Positions 8,001 to 17,185 of a stretch of DNA of 64,000 nucleotides are shown here, one piece after another; the stretch's first letter is position 1, and every line of letters begins with the position of its first letter. Under the pieces are notes generated by a model. It did no database searches, was not told the DNA's origin, and saw nothing but the letters and a program-made list of their open reading frames with translations. Source of the DNA: an uncultured Flavobacteriaceae bacterium (GTDB lineage: Bacteria > Bacteroidota > Bacteroidia > Flavobacteriales > Flavobacteriaceae); the NCBI GenBank assembly GCA_947504035.1, contig CANNGA010000017.1:1-64000 (forward strand), in the 5' to 3' direction. Made by a program: the position numbers and the translations under genes.

Positions 8001-8400
8001 TTAATTCTACCGTAAATTGCGAGCCGTCATTTCTGTAACAAGACACTGTACCATCTGGAATCACAGGGTTGTGAAACTGCGTAATTTGAATGTTCTTTGG
8101 ATTGTCGGGGTATTCGTAATGCTTACGGTCCCAAGAAATCACTTCGTTTTTAAATGAGGATTGTACGGCTTTACCAAAGTAAATGGCCTTGCTAATGGCT
8201 TCTTTGTTAATGGATGGTAATACGCCCATTTGTCCTGTACATACCGAACAAATATTATGGTTGGGGGTATCTATATCGCCTGCATTGGCGCAGGAACAAA
8301 ATAATTTGGTTTTTGTGTTTAACCGAACGTGGGTTTCCAGACCGATTACTAATTCTATATCGTGTGCTTCTAAAAGCGAGTTTAAGTGCTCCAGTTCCAT
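5056..8400 (-). CDS. gatB/aspS: GatB-AspRS fusion: amidotransferase subunit B joined to aspartate-tRNA ligase
   Basis: One 1114-residue frame holds two enzymes. Residues 1 to about 477 are GatB, the kinase/transamidation subunit that converts mischarged Asp-tRNA(Asn) or Glu-tRNA(Gln). Its zinc cysteines are C35, C37, C51 and C54, and the C-terminal YqeY-like tail ends near GKVIREGILSAL. A Thr/Ala/Gln-rich linker (about 478-510) follows. From about 520 to the end is a class II aspartyl-tRNA synthetase with an OB-fold (GWVSSVRDHGELMFIDLRD), motif 2 (CFRDEDSRGDRQPEFTQLD) and motif 3 (GGIAWGVDRLMM). His551 in RDHG is the residue type linked to non-discriminating AspRS, which would supply Asp-tRNA(Asn) to GatCAB. 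The start codon touches the gatA stop (1-base overlap). Confidence 0.95.
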   Translation of the reverse strand: MELEHLNSLLEAHDIELVIGLETHVRLNTKTKLFCSCANAGDIDTPNHNICSVCTGQMGVLPSINKEAISKAIYFGKAVQSSFKNEVISWDRKHYEYPDNPKNIQITQFHNPVIPDGTVSCYRNDGSQFTVELTQTHIEEDAAKLMHEKTVSLVDFNKAGVPLIEIVTEPCIRHIEDASTYAQYIQRIVQNLGISEANLEKGEFKSDVSVSLRQKGSDALNPRTEIKNLNSFKFMVEALKEEIEKQLNYYIEHKDFRPDQTTVLFDADLKQTKTMRKKEFEADYRFISEPDLPFVSIKEAVANTHVDLDRLPYAVESILIEGGVLPQDAKFFTADALRSQTFVALNTALKDPSFVAKTLSNTIKPEDYAKIENIADLEAIFTRFKAEKVTPVLAQHAIKSVINDAAFDYNSYFETHTISEDKISNAIQEVIAQNEAVANAIKGGNQGKAGILVGKVIAIIGKGASGKVIREGILSALTASTEKASQQPTATGATTTGTPQETTTAKNEEVLPEIPLVVKDTYRTHKISQLSEASISETVTLAGWVSSVRDHGELMFIDLRDSSHEIFQVRLSRESFANLDDLVKLKPESVITVTGTVVQRKTDDYNPALRAGTIELETAALEILNLSKTLPFEIKRANKSNETVRFQYKYLDHRNDEVRRAIVNRHKVIKLMRDLLDAQEFIEVETPILTAGTDEGAREFIVPTRKKAGAFYTLPQAPQQFKQILMVSGYEKYFQIARCFRDEDSRGDRQPEFTQLDIEMAYASMQDIIDLNTNMFNTIVKKIYGKKWILKPFEVITYKEAMDFYGCDRPDLRFGLKLQDITAIVKDTTFQVFSKPIEEGGIVKCIKVSAEEQGGKRLSKGQIEKLTAIAQANGLGGLAYIIVNENDLQSPIIKFLGEDIAQNIISTTNAQVGDVVFFSAADYDTANKALDAVRQALGSMLRLINPKELRPAWVVDFPMFEKTEEGRWTFTHNPFSMPAIYDVEKHINGNEEEIGSIIAQQYDLILNGYEIGGGSVRAHKPEILEATYKNMGYNKEEMMRSVGTMYDAFHYGAPPHGGIAWGVDRLMMILEKKASIREVMAFPKTGTSEDLLFGSPSPLSDKKVEEMNVRVLRK

Positions 8401-9800
8401 TATATCGTATCTTTTAAGAAGTTAGCAAACTTCAAAACAAGTTCGTCATTCGTTTTTGCAGCGGTTACTTGTAAGCCTGTTGCAGTGCCTTGTGGGATGG
8501 TTAGTGTTGGCAATTGGCCTAAACTAAAGCCTACAGTATAGGCGTCGGACAGGTACATAGCTAAAGGATCTTTTAAACTGTCTCCTATTTTAGGCGGTGT
8601 GCTTGGGGTAACGGGCGATAGGATAATGTCTACCGCGTTAAAGTCGTGTTCAAAGTTTTTTGCAATTTGGTCTCTAAGGTTAAGGCCTTTGAGGTAAATT
8701 TCGTCTGAAAACCCTTGAGATAACACTTGGTTGCCCCCAACGATACGGCGTTTGGTCTCTTCAGAGAAATTCTCCGATCGGGTTATGGCGTAAGTGTCTT
8801 TTAAATTTTCGCCCTCTATGCGGTTGCCATAATTGGTGCCATCTAAACGGGATAGGTTAGAGGCGGTTTCTGCCATGGCTAGGGTATAGTAAGTCGATAC
8901 TAAGGTATTCGACTCAAAGAAATCTAAAGCTTTTACCGCAATACCTTTAGCTTTTAGCTTTTCTATAGCCGCTAAGAAATCGGCTTTTACCGTGGCGTCT
9001 ATAGCATCACTTTCTATAAAATTCTTAAAATAGCCTACAGTTTTTACGGTGCCAGCATCGGGTGCCGTAGTTTCAGCAATGGCTTCAGACGCATAAGTGG
9101 TTTGGTCGCGCTCGTCCTTACCGCTTATTGTGTTTAACACAATGCGAACGTCTTCTATAGATTTCGCAATAGGCCCCACACAATCGGTAGACGAGGCGTA
9201 AGCCATCAACCCAAAGCGAGATACGCGGCCGTAGGTAGGTTTTAAACCATAGACGTTATTGTAGCCCGCAGGTTGGCGTATAGAGCCTCCAGTATCGCCA
9301 CCAATAGAGAATACAGTATAGTCTTTGGCAACGTTTACGGCAGAGCCACCACTAGAACCACCACCTACTAAATCGGGATTTATGGCGTTTTTAACCGCGC
9401 CAAAAATGGTGTTTTCACTCGAAGACCCATGGCCAAAACTGTCGCAGTTTTCCTTAACGAGCGGAATGGCACCAGCATCTAATAACTTTTGGATGGCTGT
9501 GGCCGTATAAGCCGATTTGTACTGTTTTAATAAATCTGAACTGGCCGTTGTATAGGTGCCTTGTACCATGTACACATCTTTAATACCAAAAGGAATCCCT
9601 TCTAGCAGGCCTATAGCATCACCATTGGCAATTTTAGCATCAACCTTAGCGGCAAGCGTTAAAGCCATGTCGTCTAGCAATGCATTTACGGTATGGTGTG
9701 TGTTTTGCTTTAAAGCATCTAGCCTAGCTTGTACCAACTGGGTACAGCTTAGCTCTTTGTTCACCAATTGCTGGTGAATTTTATGAATTTGAGACTCCAT
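8400..9800 (-). CDS. gatA: Asp/Glu-tRNA amidotransferase subunit A
   Basis: The 466-residue protein is an amidase-signature enzyme that releases ammonia from glutamine for the GatCAB complex. The amidase core is visible: GIKDVYMV carries the catalytic Lys, and the Gly/Ser-rich GGGSSGGSAVNVA and IGGDTGGSIRQPA stretches supply the cis-Ser and Ser nucleophile. PTYGRVSRFGLMAYASSTDCVGP is partly present as the conserved substrate region. Length is close to the usual 470-490. It lies between gatC (2-base gap) and gatB/aspS (1-base overlap), so the three are one transcript. Confidence 0.96.
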   Translation of the reverse strand: MESQIHKIHQQLVNKELSCTQLVQARLDALKQNTHHTVNALLDDMALTLAAKVDAKIANGDAIGLLEGIPFGIKDVYMVQGTYTTASSDLLKQYKSAYTATAIQKLLDAGAIPLVKENCDSFGHGSSSENTIFGAVKNAINPDLVGGGSSGGSAVNVAKDYTVFSIGGDTGGSIRQPAGYNNVYGLKPTYGRVSRFGLMAYASSTDCVGPIAKSIEDVRIVLNTISGKDERDQTTYASEAIAETTAPDAGTVKTVGYFKNFIESDAIDATVKADFLAAIEKLKAKGIAVKALDFFESNTLVSTYYTLAMAETASNLSRLDGTNYGNRIEGENLKDTYAITRSENFSEETKRRIVGGNQVLSQGFSDEIYLKGLNLRDQIAKNFEHDFNAVDIILSPVTPSTPPKIGDSLKDPLAMYLSDAYTVGFSLGQLPTLTIPQGTATGLQVTAAKTNDELVLKFANFLKDTI

Positions 9801-9802
9801 TA

Positions 9803-10069
9803 CTATTCTTCAATTACTTTAGAAACTACAAGGTAGTTGTTCTTCTCTTTTGGAAAGTTTTCGATAATAATTTGCTTTTCAATGGCAGAACTGTCTCTAA
9901 CAACATCGGCTCTCAAATTATCTAAAGACACAGCATTATTAGAATTGGCCACAGAATTAGGTGTTGAGGTATTCGCGTTTTTAATCACTTCAAATAACTT
10001 GTTCACAGCCTCAGAAGGTTCTGCGCCCTTAATGCTCGACAATACGTCGACTGTCATAATTTTACTCAT
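9803..10069 (-). CDS. gatC: GatC-like amidotransferase subunit, divergent N-terminus
   Basis: The 88-residue product occupies the gatC position at the head of the operon. Its C-terminus (NLRADVV, then ENFPKEKNNYLVVSKVIEE) matches the tail of GatC, which ends in a xxVPKVIE-type motif and threads between GatA and GatB. The N-terminal half lacks the usual HxAxLARL helix of GatC and is instead rich in Ser, Asn and Ala. GatC normally stabilises GatA-GatB contact. The assignment rests on the C-terminal motif and on the operon context. Confidence 0.75.
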   Translation of the reverse strand: MSKIMTVDVLSSIKGAEPSEAVNKLFEVIKNANTSTPNSVANSNNAVSLDNLRADVVRDSSAIEKQIIIENFPKEKNNYLVVSKVIEE

Positions 10070-10103
10070 GTCTTTTTGTTTCGTTTTCGGTTCAAAAATC
10101 TAG

Positions 10104-10720
10104 CGCGTAAAATTACAAAAGATTTTATCTAGAATAGCGGTTTAAGGATGTAAAGTTGTAACGGAGCATTACAGCTTTAAAATATGTAGTGTAACAGGTG
10201 TTTTGTTATGGATTTCACAGTGAATCTATGGTAATGGTAATAATCTTTAAACTTGTTTTAGGCTAAGGACAGGTTTAGAGGCCTTTTTTTGAACAGTTGT
10301 AAACTTAGGATATGTGGTGTGCATTAGGATTTTATGGAGGAGTAATGATGTACTCGTAGTAGGTTATCTTAAAAAAAGAAGCCACTTCGTATCCTAAATG
10401 ATGCGGGTATATGCCTTGGGTTTTAAGGAGCGACCTGTTATTTAGATAAAGAGGGGTAACGTTGGACTGCTATTTGGTATAAAAAGTACTTTTATACATG
10501 CTAAGCCTATGCTTAAAATCTAATATAGAGCAATCTCAAAAAAGTACAGCTGCGTTTTAAGGCATAAAACCTTAATTTACAATCACGAAAGCGCTAATTT
10601 AAAACTAAAACACGCTTTAAGGGTGTTTTAAGGGTGTTTAAGGCACTTTGTAAGAAGTTAACATCTTGTTGATAATTATTGCGTAAACTCGTTTAAATGC
10701 TTTTTATGAGCGTTTAATTT
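10104..10720. other. Intergenic region upstream of gyrB with no gene seen
   Basis: About 620 bases between gatC and the gyrB promoter hold no convincing reading frame on either strand and no tRNA fold that I can see. A short tandem repetition of an AAGGGTGTTTT unit lies near 10618-10640. The gatC promoter must lie near the left end but is not clear. Confidence 0.5.
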
Positions 10721-10723
10721 TAT

Positions 10724-10731
10724 TATATTTG
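10724..10731 (+). promoter_or_regulatory. gyrB promoter, TAnnTTTG element
   Basis: TATATTTG matches the Bacteroidota -7 element. The upstream -33 element is weak, only a T-rich stretch at about 10701. The predicted start of transcription, about 10736-10738, falls on the first bases of the structured leader. Confidence 0.55.
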
Positions 10732-10734
10732 TTT

Positions 10735-10813
10735 GTCTTGTAAATGATGCCTCCGCATCATTTTTTTGTGTGTGGCCGTGGCAAGAGTGAGACGGCTAAG
10801 AGGGATACAAGAC
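10735..10813 (+). ncRNA. Structured 5-prime leader of gyrB (three-way junction)
   Basis: Three perfect or near-perfect stems nest together. The outer stem is GTCTTGTA (10735-10742) with TACAAGAC (10806-10813). The first inner hairpin is AATGATGC / GCATCATT (10743-10762) with a CTCC loop, followed by a short T-run. The second is GGCCGT / ACGGCT (10774-10797, one G-U pair). The outer stem starts at the predicted RNA 5-prime end and closes about 30 bases before the gyrB ATG. It could be a regulatory leader, a processed small RNA or an attenuator. I cannot match it to a known class. Confidence 0.5.
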
Positions 10814-10838
10814 AGTATTAAATCAAACTAAATTATAA

Positions 10839-12785
<1,947 letters not shown>

Positions 12786-12810
12786 CTATTATATAATACT
12801 CAAATTAATT

Positions 12811-12846
12811 AAAGGCTTAACAGTAGGTGTTAAGCCTTTTTTTTAC
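12811..12846 (+). terminator. gyrB terminator
   Basis: AAGGCTTAACA and TGTTAAGCCTT form an 11-bp perfect stem with a short loop, followed by eight or more T residues. Confidence 0.92.
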
Positions 12847-12896
12847 TACAAAAAACAAAAAAACATCGTTTAAACGCATTTTTTTTCGCCAAAACG

Positions 12897-12926
12897 TTGT
12901 GCGAATCATTTTTTTATATATATTTG
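12897..12926 (+). promoter_or_regulatory. Consensus Bacteroidota promoter
   Basis: TTG at 12897-12899, a 19-base spacer and TATATTTG at 12919-12926 match the sigma-A consensus exactly. The expected leader before the ATG at 12945 is only about 12 bases. Confidence 0.85.
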
Positions 12927-12944
12927 TACCATCAAAGTCAATCA

Positions 12945-13961
12945 ATGAAACGTTTAGCAATAGCAACAACATTAATCTTAACAGCTTCAGTAGCAAAAGC
13001 ACAAAGTGATATAGATGCACTTTTGGCAGCGGGAGTAGAAGATGCAGGACGATTCGCAAATGATTATTTAGCGCCAGGAACCAATGGTTTAATGCACAGT
13101 ATGAATGCAAATTGGTTCAACTCAGGGAAGTCAAAACCCCTTGGTGGCTTTGAAATATCAGTAATCGCTAATGCAGCAACGGTTAATGACGATGCCAAAG
13201 TATTTAATTTAAATACAGCAGATTACAATAACATTAACTTTGTGCAAGGCCCTAGCAGTCAAAATGTCGCTAGTGTTCTTGGGGAAAACGATCCTAACAT
13301 ACAAATAGAGTTAGAGTTTGAAGATCCTATTTTTGGATCGCAAACTGTAGAAATAGATTTACCAAACGGTATTGGAGATGGCAGTGCTAATCTACTACCA
13401 ACAGCGTTTATACAAGGCGCAGTAGGCTTGGTTAAAGGCATAGAATTGAAAGCCCGTTTTGTGCCAAAAATAGATACAGACGATGTAGAACTGAATTTAT
13501 TTGGTGCAGGACTACAAGTAGAATTTACAGATTGGTTGCCCGCAGATAAAATATGGCCTGTAGCCATCTCGGGGTTGGTCGCTTATACACAATTAGATGC
13601 ATCTTATAATTTAGAAGCCTCTTCTGTGATAGATGGTGAAAACCAACGTCTGGAAACCTCTGCAAATACGGTGTTATTACAGCTAATAGGTTCTACAAAA
13701 TTACCAATCATCAATTTTTATGGTGGTTTAGGATTTATTACAGGAACGTCGGAGTCTGATTTACTAGGAACATATCGCGTGTCCAGTAATGGCATCACGG
13801 CCAGATCAATAACAGATCCTTTTTCAGTAGAAAGTAACGTGTCTGCTGTAAGAGGGACTATAGGAACAAAATTAAAATTAGGCTTTTTTAGGCTTAATGC
13901 AGAATATCATTTATCAGAGTTCAATGCCTTTTCGTTAGGGGTTAACTTCGGATTTAGATAG
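12945..13961 (+). CDS. DUF6588-type outer-envelope protein
   Basis: The 338-residue protein starts MKRLAIATTLILTASVAKAQ, a clear Sec signal peptide cut after AQ. The mature part reads SDIDALLAAGVEDAGRFAND, then NWFNSGKSKPLGGFEISVIAN, then alternating strands to a final LGVNFGFR. A C-terminal aromatic residue pattern and repeated amphipathic strands fit a beta-barrel-like outer membrane protein. It resembles the flavobacterial family I know as DUF6588; no function is known. An upstream extension of the frame is excluded by the promoter at 12897-12926. It is a single-gene unit between gyrB and a strong terminator. Confidence 0.8.
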   Translation: MKRLAIATTLILTASVAKAQSDIDALLAAGVEDAGRFANDYLAPGTNGLMHSMNANWFNSGKSKPLGGFEISVIANAATVNDDAKVFNLNTADYNNINFVQGPSSQNVASVLGENDPNIQIELEFEDPIFGSQTVEIDLPNGIGDGSANLLPTAFIQGAVGLVKGIELKARFVPKIDTDDVELNLFGAGLQVEFTDWLPADKIWPVAISGLVAYTQLDASYNLEASSVIDGENQRLETSANTVLLQLIGSTKLPIINFYGGLGFITGTSESDLLGTYRVSSNGITARSITDPFSVESNVSAVRGTIGTKLKLGFFRLNAEYHLSEFNAFSLGVNFGFR

Positions 13962-14025
13962 AAAATATATTTAGTTATTCGTAATTATTTAGTTAGTTTT
14001 TTAGTTAGTTTTTATTTTAATTAGT

Positions 14026-14060
14026 GAAAGTGCGATCTAGTCAATCGCACTTTCTTTTTT
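14026..14060 (+). terminator. Terminator after the DUF6588-type gene
   Basis: GAAAGTGCGAT and ATCGCACTTTC pair perfectly over 11 bp with a 7-base loop and a T-run. A TTAGTTAGTTTT unit repeats just upstream. Confidence 0.92.
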
Positions 14061-14130
14061 TTAAATTTAGAACAACACCGTTTCTAGAATAGATTAAGCA
14101 AGAACATATAAACCATTTTTAAAACTATAA

Positions 14131-16011
14131 ATGACAATGAAAGGAACATATTCTTTAATTATTTTAGGTGTATTTTTTATGTCCTCCCTTTTTGCTCAAG
14201 AGAAATTATGGGAAAAAAATTTAAAAGCAGAGCTATACGAAGTTGGATGGATACAGCAAGCAAATAGCGGTACTATTATTGCGGCAGGTGCTAAAGGTTT
14301 GCTTGGTATTGATCATGTTTCAGGAGAAACATTATGGCATAACAAAGAGTTAAAAGGAATAAATAAAAATTCTTTTTTTAACATAGAAGGACTTCCCTTA
14401 TTTTATGTAGAGTACGTGCCAGTTATAGGTAAGTTTAGAGGGATTATTGTAAATTCAAGTAATGGAGATATTGTATTCGATACTAAAGACGAGGGCTATC
14501 GTATTAAAAATTATACGACGTTAACACAAGAAGGCATTATTTTATTCGAATTGTTAAAAGCTAAAGAACGTATACTCATGAATTTTAGCTTAAAGACATG
14601 GCAAAAAAAATGGCATTGTAGCCTTGGAGAAGTTGGTGGTGTTTTAAGTAAGATATTTAGCGGTTCTTTTATAGATCATGGCCCTTATTTTAATAAATCG
14701 GGTGATTTATTAGTTGGAGTTAAAGAACATATATATGCTATTAATATTGAGACGGGTAAAATTATATGGAAACACGAAACCGATAAGAAAGTAAAAGCTT
14801 TAGTGTATTCTAAAATCAATAACAGCTTGTATGTAGGGGTTAAAAAATCTAAAAAATTACTAGTGTTAGATCCTGATAAAGGAAATGATATTACGCCAGG
14901 TAAATTGAAATTAAGAGGGACATTAATAGATATCGTATCAGATGTAGATAATAATCTCATATTAGTAGAAACAGAAGGGTTCAATATTATAGATCCAAAA
15001 ACAAATACTTTTAAATGGAAAAAAAGCTTTAAAATACCTTACCTAGATGAAGTAATACCTCATGAAAAGGGATTTATAGCCATAGGGAAAGACGAAAAAG
15101 ATGGTTCTTCTGTTGCATTAGTAGATAAGCAAGGCGGTAAAATATGGGATACTAATGTAAAAGGTTATGCGTATTTCGCGGTTCCTATGCCTAAAGGTGT
15201 ATTTTATATTTCTACAGAACGCTCCAATATTTTGGAATATGAAAAAGGTAAAGATGTATGGAAAAAAGATGTGAAATTTAAATCTATTCCAGCGGTTACT
15301 TTTGATGAGAAAGAAGATAAAGTCATCTTGTTTGAAAATAAGAAAGGCTACAAGTTCGATTTAAAAACAGGTGCTGTAGATCTATTTGCTCAAGATGTTG
15401 TTTTAGAAAAAGTGAATAAGAAAACAGCTTTAGTAGCAGAATATATAGAAGGCTCTGGATATTTAATTCATGGCGATCAATACATATCATTATTAACACC
15501 TTCAGGGAGAGTGGATTATACAAAGTACTATAAACCAGCAACAGATATTGCAGGGCTTGCAGGGGTTGCTCAGTTAGGTTTGGCCATAGCGGGAGTAGAT
15601 CTTGATATCGAAGGTGCTTTGAGCAATATAGATGAATTAAAGCGTTTATCTGCAAATGCAAATGGTGTTTACAGGGGTTCTGCCGATCAAACAGATGGTA
15701 CTGTTGAAGAAAATGTCGTAGCAGGATTGTATGTGGGGCCAGATGCGCAAAATATGTCTACAATTTTTGAAGTTACAAAAAAACGCTATTCTAATTCTAA
15801 AGACATTAAAGATCACAAATTTATTGTAGCGAAAGTAAAAAGTGAAACAGAACCGACATTTCACAAAATACTAATGGTGAATAAAAAGACAGGAAAAGAA
15901 GATGCTCAGATCAAATTGATAGATAAAACACCTAATTACGTTATAGACGAAATTGATAGTGTTGTTTTCGTTAATGAGAAAAATTATTTGATATCTGCTC
16001 ATAAATTTTAA
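14131..16011 (+). CDS. Secreted PQQ-like beta-propeller repeat protein
   Basis: The 626-residue protein has an N-terminal signal peptide (hydrophobic stretch to MSSLFAQ). Much of the rest is made of propeller blades of the PQQ/quinoprotein-like type: SGETLWH, TGKIIWKHETDKK, TNTFKWKKSF, GGKIWDTNVKG and KDVWKKDVKF each show the Gly...Trp blade signature. No residues typical of a quinoprotein dehydrogenase were seen, so a scaffold or binding role is more likely. The C-terminal part (from about residue 460) lacks blades and contains the small hydrophobic patch IAGLAGVAQLGLAIAG. An ATG two codons downstream is an equally good start. It stands alone between two terminators. Confidence 0.8.
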   Translation: MTMKGTYSLIILGVFFMSSLFAQEKLWEKNLKAELYEVGWIQQANSGTIIAAGAKGLLGIDHVSGETLWHNKELKGINKNSFFNIEGLPLFYVEYVPVIGKFRGIIVNSSNGDIVFDTKDEGYRIKNYTTLTQEGIILFELLKAKERILMNFSLKTWQKKWHCSLGEVGGVLSKIFSGSFIDHGPYFNKSGDLLVGVKEHIYAINIETGKIIWKHETDKKVKALVYSKINNSLYVGVKKSKKLLVLDPDKGNDITPGKLKLRGTLIDIVSDVDNNLILVETEGFNIIDPKTNTFKWKKSFKIPYLDEVIPHEKGFIAIGKDEKDGSSVALVDKQGGKIWDTNVKGYAYFAVPMPKGVFYISTERSNILEYEKGKDVWKKDVKFKSIPAVTFDEKEDKVILFENKKGYKFDLKTGAVDLFAQDVVLEKVNKKTALVAEYIEGSGYLIHGDQYISLLTPSGRVDYTKYYKPATDIAGLAGVAQLGLAIAGVDLDIEGALSNIDELKRLSANANGVYRGSADQTDGTVEENVVAGLYVGPDAQNMSTIFEVTKKRYSNSKDIKDHKFIVAKVKSETEPTFHKILMVNKKTGKEDAQIKLIDKTPNYVIDEIDSVVFVNEKNYLISAHKF

Positions 16012-16049
16012 AAAAAAGCAGTCTAAATTATCATAATCATAAAATATAA

Positions 16050-16080
16050 AAACACTCGAGGATTACCTCGGGTGTTTTTC
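16050..16080 (+). terminator. Terminator after the beta-propeller gene
   Basis: AAACACTCGAGG and CCTCGGGTGTTTT pair with one G-U and an ATTA loop, followed by T residues. Confidence 0.88.
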
Positions 16081-16117
16081 GATTAAGACCAACATATTTT
16101 TGTAACTTGTGGCGGTT

Positions 16118-16125
16118 TAAATTTG
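16118..16125 (+). promoter_or_regulatory. mdh promoter, TAnnTTTG element
   Basis: TAAATTTG matches the Bacteroidota -7 element. The nearest TTG upstream is at a 15-base spacing, shorter than the usual 19-21, so the -33 part is poor. Confidence 0.45.
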
Positions 16126-16184
16126 TAGCAGATACAGATTTATAGATTTCTAGAACAATACAAACATTTTAAAATAAAAAAATT

Positions 16185-17111
16185 ATGAAAGTTACTGTAG
16201 TTGGAGCAGGAGCAGTAGGTGCAAGTTGTGCTGAATATATTGCTATTAAAGATTTTGCATCTGAAGTTGTACTATTAGACATTAAAGAAGGTTATGCCGA
16301 AGGTAAAGCTATGGATTTAATGCAAACCGCTTCTTTAAACGGTTTTGACACAAAAATAACTGGTGTAACTAACGATTATGCAAGAACAGCAGATAGTGAT
16401 GTGTGTGTGATTACTTCTGGTATTCCTCGTAAACCAGGAATGACAAGAGAAGAACTTATTGGGATTAATGCGGGTATCGTTAAAACAGTATCTTCTAGCT
16501 TAATCGAACATTCTCCAAATACAATTATCATTGTGGTAAGTAATCCAATGGATACTTTAACCTACTTGGTACACAAAACTACAGATTTACCAAAGCATAG
16601 AATTATTGGTATGGGAGGTGCTTTAGATTCTGCACGTTTCAAATACAGATTGGCTGAAGCATTAGAAGCGCCAATTAGTGATGTAGATGGTATGGTAATA
16701 GGAGGACACAGCGATGTAGGTATGGTGCCATTAACAAGTCATGCTACAAGAAGTAGTATTAAAGTGTCTGAGTTTTTAACAGAAGAACGTTTAGCTCAAG
16801 TAGCAGCAGATACTAAAGTAGGAGGGGCAACCTTAACGAAATTATTAGGAACGTCTGCATGGTATGCACCAGGTGCCGCTGTAAGTGGTATGGTACAAGC
16901 GATTGCGTGTGACCAAAAGAAAATATTCCCATGTTCTACATATTTAGAAGGGGAATACGGTTTAAACGATATCTGTATCGGTGTGCCAGTGATCTTAGGA
17001 AAAGATGGTATCGAGCAAATTATAGATATTCCTTTAAGCGATGCTGAAAAAGCACACTTAAAAACAAGTGCAGAAGGTGTTACTAAAACGAACCAATTAT
17101 TAGACTTATAA
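16185..17111 (+). CDS. mdh: Malate dehydrogenase
   Basis: The 308-residue enzyme interconverts malate and oxaloacetate with NAD in the TCA cycle. The N-terminus holds the Rossmann loop GAGAVGASCAEYI, and an Asp after strand 2 (LLDIKEG) favours NAD. Substrate and catalytic residues are in SGIPRKPGMTREEL, the GMGGALDSARFKYRLAE region and the active-site His of GGHSDVGMVPL. Length and motifs match the lactate dehydrogenase-like MDH of Bacteroidota. It has its own promoter element and terminator. Confidence 0.96.
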   Translation: MKVTVVGAGAVGASCAEYIAIKDFASEVVLLDIKEGYAEGKAMDLMQTASLNGFDTKITGVTNDYARTADSDVCVITSGIPRKPGMTREELIGINAGIVKTVSSSLIEHSPNTIIIVVSNPMDTLTYLVHKTTDLPKHRIIGMGGALDSARFKYRLAEALEAPISDVDGMVIGGHSDVGMVPLTSHATRSSIKVSEFLTEERLAQVAADTKVGGATLTKLLGTSAWYAPGAAVSGMVQAIACDQKKIFPCSTYLEGEYGLNDICIGVPVILGKDGIEQIIDIPLSDAEKAHLKTSAEGVTKTNQLLDL

Positions 17112-17142
17112 GCCTAATACGGTTTAAATAGATATTTAATAT

Positions 17143-17172
17143 AAAGACTGTAGAAATACAGTCTTTATTTTT
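17143..17172 (+). terminator. mdh terminator
   Basis: AAAGACTGTA and TACAGTCTTT form a perfect 10-bp stem with a GAAA tetraloop and a T-run. Confidence 0.93.
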
Positions 17173-17173
17173 T

Positions 17174-17181
17174 TATATTTG
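17174..17181 (+). promoter_or_regulatory. Possible promoter giving a leaderless transcript
   Basis: TATATTTG lies only four bases before the ATG at 17186 and overlaps the T-run of the mdh terminator. If it is used, the RNA would begin at or near the start codon. No TTG is at the right distance upstream. Confidence 0.4.
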
Positions 17182-17185
17182 CCGC

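Noticed and set aside
10104-10720. Replication origin upstream of gyrB
   Set aside because: No cluster of DnaA boxes and no dnaA nearby; the short AAGGGTGTTTT repetition is not enough.
12817-13110. Minus-strand frame over the DUF6588-type gene start
   Set aside because: Leu/His-rich translation of a terminator, promoter and signal peptide region; not protein-like.
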